This document shows positions 60,100 to 64,000 of a stretch of 64,000 nucleotides of DNA, piece after piece; positions within the stretch are counted from its first letter, which is position 1; each line of letters starts with the position of its first letter. The stretch covers positions 21,084,001-21,148,000 of the forward strand of contig CP142453.1 in assembly GCA_038049695.1 (NCBI GenBank). The letters are read 5' to 3'. The stretch is from Cinnamomum chago. Taxonomy: Eukaryota > Streptophyta > Magnoliopsida > Laurales > Lauraceae. Below the pieces are notes generated by a model that saw nothing but the letters and a program-made list of their open reading frames with translations, did no database searches and was not told where the DNA came from. A program made the position numbers and the translations under genes.

Positions 60100-60274
60100 G
60101 TCTTAACTCTTATAAATCTTATTGTCTTATATTGCCAAACACTACATTCAGTCAGGCATGACAAATGGCTGATGTCAAAAATTGTCCCTCTTCAGTCTTC
60201 ACATGGTATGAGTGGAGCCAAGTAGCCGAGCCATATGGGTTTGTGACTAGGATTGCTGACACATCCCAAACTCC

Positions 60275-60280
60275 TATAAA
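60275..60280 (+). promoter_or_regulatory. TATA box of the cyanoalanine/cysteine synthase-type gene
   Basis: TATAAA in the context CTCCTATAAATGCAG lies 68 bp before the ATG at 60348. Confidence 0.65.
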
Positions 60281-60347
60281 TGCAGTCTCAGCTTCCACAG
60301 GTTCTCTCACGCTGTAATCACAAATTAAGAACAATCTGAGAGAGAAA

Positions 60348-61849
60348 ATGGCAAGGCTCTTGAGCTTGAGCAAGAGAGGTGGAGCTAAGGCTTACAACAC
60401 CCTCTTTCAGAGAAGCTCTTTCTCTACTCAACCCATTTTAGATCCTCATGTGTTCCCTCAGAATATCAGGGACCTTTCAGGAATCAATGTCAAGAAGGAT
60501 GTTAGTCAGGCAAGTTCTGTGTGAGATTTGTGATTGAGTTGAATTTGGTCCTCTGCATGGGAATTGGGTTTCTTTCTTGGTTTTCTTTTTTTCTTTTCTT
60601 TTCTTTTCTTTTCTTTTCTTTTTCTGGTGGGAGACTGAATTTGTTGAAGTACCTTTGTTAATGGGTTTGAATGCTAAAAAACCCAACTATTAAAATCCTC
60701 TGCTTCTTTCTTTTACATTTGTGGTGTTTGAATGGTCTCTAGAGATTTTTTTTTTATAAAAAAATTGTCTTCAATTATTGATACTTTTGAGAGATCTTAG
60801 AAAATAAATCTCAGTTTTTAAGTTTCCAGTCTTAATCTTGTTCTGTACTAGTCAAATTAAGGAAAAAATAGCTTCTTCAAGTGGGAATTTGCCTATTTGT
60901 TCCTTTCTCTTTCTTTTGCTGGGTATTTGTTTGGTAAGACACTTTTGCAGTTTTGCCTCTTTGGATCTGCTTGTTGAGTTTTTCATGTGAACAAATATCA
61001 TCATGGTCTGTTTGGAGGGGGAGCAAAGTGAGGAGGAAACTGTTTTCTCTAGAGAAACCTCTTTTCTCTTATTAGACACTTGTGCAGTTTTGCCTCTTTG
61101 GTTGGAGCTGCCCTGTTTCCATGTGGAACAAAGGGAGGAGGAAAATACTCACATGCAAAGGGAGGAGGAATCTCTCTCTCGTTTGGATTGGTTTAGTGGA
61201 AAAAAAAAAAAATGTGTGATTCGCCTCTTATCTTCTTTTTGCAAAAGTGGGAGAAATGATTTCCTCCTCCATAGGGTGCAAAAAACACCACTTTCACTAG
61301 TGAAAGCTATCCATCCACAGTGAAAATTTGATCTACTAATTCTTGGGGGCCGAAAAAATGACCTAAAATATTTTAACAATTATGTTTTATTCAAATTAAG
61401 GTTCCAGAATGTGCCCTTTTGGGTGATTTTTCATTGCATAAGGTGTGGGTTTTCTCCCCATATCTTGTCTTGTCTTGTGTTTGACTCCCATCCAAATTTA
61501 GGGAAATATTCATTCCTTTCAAATCCGAATACAGTACCTTATTCTTATTATTTTCTCTTTGTTTTTTCACCCAAAAGTAGAATTTCCACTTGTCATTTTA
61601 TCTTCGTCATCATCCTAACTGCCCCGTGAAACTACGGGGAAATGCTTGCCTAAAACATAGGTACCTTCACTATCATGACTCTGTATCTCAGTATGTGTCT
61701 ATGGAAATCCTTAACACCCTATTGCACACTCTTTTCCAGCTTATTGGGAGGACCCCACTTGTTTATCTTAACAAAGTCAGTGAAGGTTGTGGAGGTTATG
61801 TAGCCGCCAAATTAGAGATGATGCAACCATGCTCTAGCATCAAGGACAG
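60348..61849 (+). CDS. mitochondrial beta-cyanoalanine synthase/cysteine synthase-type enzyme, 5' part (exons 1-2)
   Basis: Exon 1 (60348-60509, 54 aa) encodes an arginine/serine-rich, acid-poor leader ([17 protein letters not shown]...QRSSFST) typical of a mitochondrial presequence, then INVKKDVSQ. Exon 2 (61740-61849) continues [18 protein letters not shown] and ends PCSSIKD-R, which contains the lysine that binds pyridoxal phosphate in this family. The enzymes make cysteine from O-acetylserine and sulphide, or cyanoalanine from cysteine and cyanide. [11 protein letters not shown] resembles cyanoalanine synthases; [12 protein letters not shown] resembles O-acetylserine (thiol) lyases. Intron 1 (60510-61739) has a GC donor (CAG-GCAAGT) and keeps phase 0. 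A GT donor follows exon 2. Later exons are not seen before the window end, so the gene runs on or is truncated. Confidence 0.82.
60510..61739 (+). other. GC-AG intron 1 of the synthase gene
   Basis: The donor is CAG|GCAAGT and the acceptor CTTTTCCAG. It contains a CTTTT run (60592-60620) and a short direct repeat (AGACACTT(T/G)TGCAGTTTTGCC at 60936 and 61074). Confidence 0.85.
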
Positions 61850-64000
61850 GTACCCTTCTTTTCTTCATTTCAGTTTATTTATAACTTTAATTTGTTGAAA
61901 GCTCCAATTTTTCTTATTCAATTACATGTGTAAAGAAAACTACAACATGCCTGTCCCATCTAGTTCTTGTTTGACCGATTCAATTGCACACTCTTTTTTT
62001 ATTCAACTACATATGTATAGAAAACCACAACATGCCTGTCCCATTTACAGTTGAAGTAAATTACACTATGATGTTATTATTTTAGTTATTGTTTAACCAT
62101 TATCTTGTCCTCAAGTTGCTGATTGAAGTGACGCAATTTAGGAAATTACATCCCACTGGATAAAAAAAAAGGGACAATTACATTAAGGAAGGCGTTAAAC
62201 CGAAACTAGTCCCGTAACAGCCGGAAAATGTATATTTACCGCAGAATTGTTCGATTTGTAAGATATCGCAGGGATGTAAGATATCCCACAATCAGAAGCA
62301 GAAAGACTTGAACAATCCAATTGTTTTCTTTTTTTCCTTGACTGTGGGACAACCAAACCACCACCCAAACCGTTGAATAGCTGTATGAGTGTAAAAACTA
62401 ATATCGCACCAAATTTGAACCATCGATTTATCACGGTTATCAAGAAATTTGCAACGGTTTGGATGGTGGTTTGGGGGTTTTGATAGTGGTTTGGTGTTGC
62501 AACGGTTTGGATGGTGGTTTGGTGGTTCAACGATTCAAATTTGGTGCGATATTAATTCTTACACTCATACAGCTATCCAACGGTTTTGATGGTGGTTTGG
62601 TGGTTCCACAGTGAGAAAAAAAAATAATAAAATAATAAAATAAAAATGGATTGTTCAAGTGATTATGAGATTTCCTTTATCCCTAGGACATATTGAACTG
62701 TTCTACGGTAAATATACATTTTTCGGCTATTCTGGGGCTATTGTCAGCTTTAACGCCTTCTGTACGGTAATTGTCCCCAAAAAATGATTGCAGCTTGGAC
62801 CCATAATTTAAAATTTGGCTGACTTGCTCTAACCGGGCCTGATCAATTAGATTCCAAGGTCACAAAGTAGAATGAGCTAGCGAGTCTGCTTAAAAACTGG
62901 TCAATCAACTCACCCGTGTCACTCCACAAGATGCCCTTCCACTCATTCAGGCAAGGCGGGTGACCTATGGATTGGGCCAGAGTGGCGGTGGGCTCAAGGA
63001 AACCTTAGTTTTAAATAGGCCCAGCCTAAAATCCTGACCCCATTTTGATTTGGCTAGTCCTAATTATACTTTGGGCTAGACTCATAGCCACTCTATGAAC
63101 AATTTGGCCGAGTGCTGTCAACCATTGAAGTTGGCCTGTTAACCATTTAACTGTTCGTTTGACAGACACCAACTGGATGATGAGGATCACTGATCAAAAT
63201 GATAATTTTTTCCATCTCCATCCACAGTGGTGGGCCACTGTTTGGATAATTGTATCCTAGCAAAGAATAGGGCCAGAGACTATTTCTATGATGGGACCCA
63301 TGTAGAGATGCCATATCTCATCTTTGCTATGATCATTTGATGAGCAATATATAAACTGAGAGTCACAAACAAAGAATGTTAGGGCTGCCAATTGGCCCAG
63401 ACCGAGTTTGTTCAACCCTGATGGAACTGGTCAGTCCAAGCTTAATGGGCTGAACCTGTCCAAATGGTCAATTGTTGAGCCTAGCTTTGCCCATTGACAG
63501 TAGCAAAAAAAAAAAAAGAAAAACATTTGCACTTATCAAATGGGGAAAACCAATGATGCCCGGATACTTCGAAATGGGCAACGTATCATGTCGTATCATA
63601 TTCAATACTTCACTTTTTATGTGTAAAATCCGTGTCCTTACCGTGTTTATGACATATCCATGCCGTATCCGGGCATTATAGGCAAAAACCTTTTTATTTC
63701 CATGGTTATGATAAAAAGTTCTAAAATTGACTGATTTGAGTGGGTTGAAAGGGCGTAGATTATGTACCTTGGGTGACTTCCAAAATTTGGTAAATCCAAA
63801 TCTCAATGAGACCAATTGGACTCAATGCCCTTAGAGTCAGTTGACTCAGCCAAGTCAGAGGAACTGAGTTGAGTATTTTAACCCTTTAATTGACTACCCA
63901 AAAAAATCCTACGTTGGGCTATGCCCTTTCCAATGGGCCCCACTTAATGCATGGATGAGATCATGTAGAAATTGTAGGGTCTTCTGGGCCTTAAAGTAAG
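61850..64000 (+). other. start of intron 2 of the synthase gene, running off the window
   Basis: It opens with GTACCC after exon 2. It holds a short tandem repeat (about 61918-61960 and 62001-62043) and a foldback MITE (62171-62777). After that, 62800-64000 has GGCCCAG/CTGGGCC- and GAGTCAGTTGACTC-type degenerate repeats and no recognisable exon. Confidence 0.6.
62171..62777. mobile_element. long-armed foldback MITE, copy 2
   Basis: Terminal GGGACAATTAC and GTAATTGTCCC are inverted. The arms (about 250 bp) share ATGTATATTTACCG, GATATC and ACCACCAAACCACCA-type blocks with the element at 6139-6682. The loop has three GTTTGGATGGTGGTTTGG-like repeats. Long inverted arms suggest a Mutator-like MITE, but no 9-bp target duplication was found. 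Confidence 0.75.

Larger units (their letters stand above)
59064..60211 (+). repeat. tandem duplication (about 0.55-kb units, period 599 bp) upstream of the synthase gene
   Basis: Copy 1 (59064-59627) and copy 2 (59663-60211) share in order TGACCTGCAGCCATTTCC, a TAGGTTGGATGGACCAAG block, a SINE, and TTGTCTTATATTGCCAAA through TTCACATGGTATGA. Both copies carry the SINE at the same site. Copy 2 leads directly into the promoter of the gene at 60348. Confidence 0.88.

Noticed and set aside
1-64000. CRISPR arrays, bacterial operons, rRNA or tRNA genes
   Set aside because: No regularly spaced repeats, no prokaryotic gene spacing, and the only tRNA-like sequences are SINE heads.

Overview
This window is nuclear DNA from a flowering plant. 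It shows long introns, abundant MITEs and tRNA-derived SINEs, AT-rich intergenic DNA, and plant-only gene families: a thylakoid-lumen pentapeptide protein, an IDA-like peptide, a P-class PPR protein, a TIR-NB-ARC-TPR protein and a plant cyanoalanine/cysteine synthase. I see no organelle, bacterial or viral genome, no rRNA or tRNA gene, and no CRISPR array. The species cannot be named; expanded, transposon-filled introns suggest a medium-to-large genome.

Layout. 1-957: worn RTE-type LINE scraps. 958-3799: a long LTR-type element, apparently a solo LTR, with a 5-bp target duplication. 4082-4620: a small single-exon gene for a conserved-looking acidic 66-residue protein. 4880-7753: a cluster of foldback MITEs, including two interleaved palindromic elements (order a-b-a'-b') ending just before a light-type promoter. 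7943-17515: the four-exon thylakoid lumenal 17.4-kDa-type gene; its three introns hold a TRIM retrotransposon, a SINE-like head and local duplications. 19293-19523 (minus): an IDA-like signalling peptide. 19.6-31.6 kb: gene-free, with a 917-bp hAT-type element (8-bp target duplication), an RTE LINE fragment and a 290-bp 5'-truncated LINE. 31639-33894 (minus): an intronless PPR gene. 34-42 kb: gene-free, with a MITE and a 56-bp perfect hairpin. 42086-45076 (minus): the TIR-NB-ARC-TPR gene with a probable 5'-UTR intron. 47-60 kb: gene-free, with SINEs, MITEs and microsatellites. 60348 to the window end: the first two exons of a mitochondrial cyanoalanine/cysteine synthase-type gene, whose first intron uses a GC donor and whose upstream region is a tandem duplication.

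The genes are not a pathway. Two act in organelles or their RNA (lumen protein, PPR), two in signalling or immunity (IDA-like peptide, TIR-NB-ARC-TPR), and one in sulphur/cyanide metabolism. The points most worth a second look are the interleaved MITE pair, the perfect hairpin, the GC-AG intron with traces of a lost upstream gene copy, the IDA-like peptide with an unusual C-terminus, and the PPR protein, whose repeat code allows a target prediction. Nothing here clearly amounts to a new multi-gene system.
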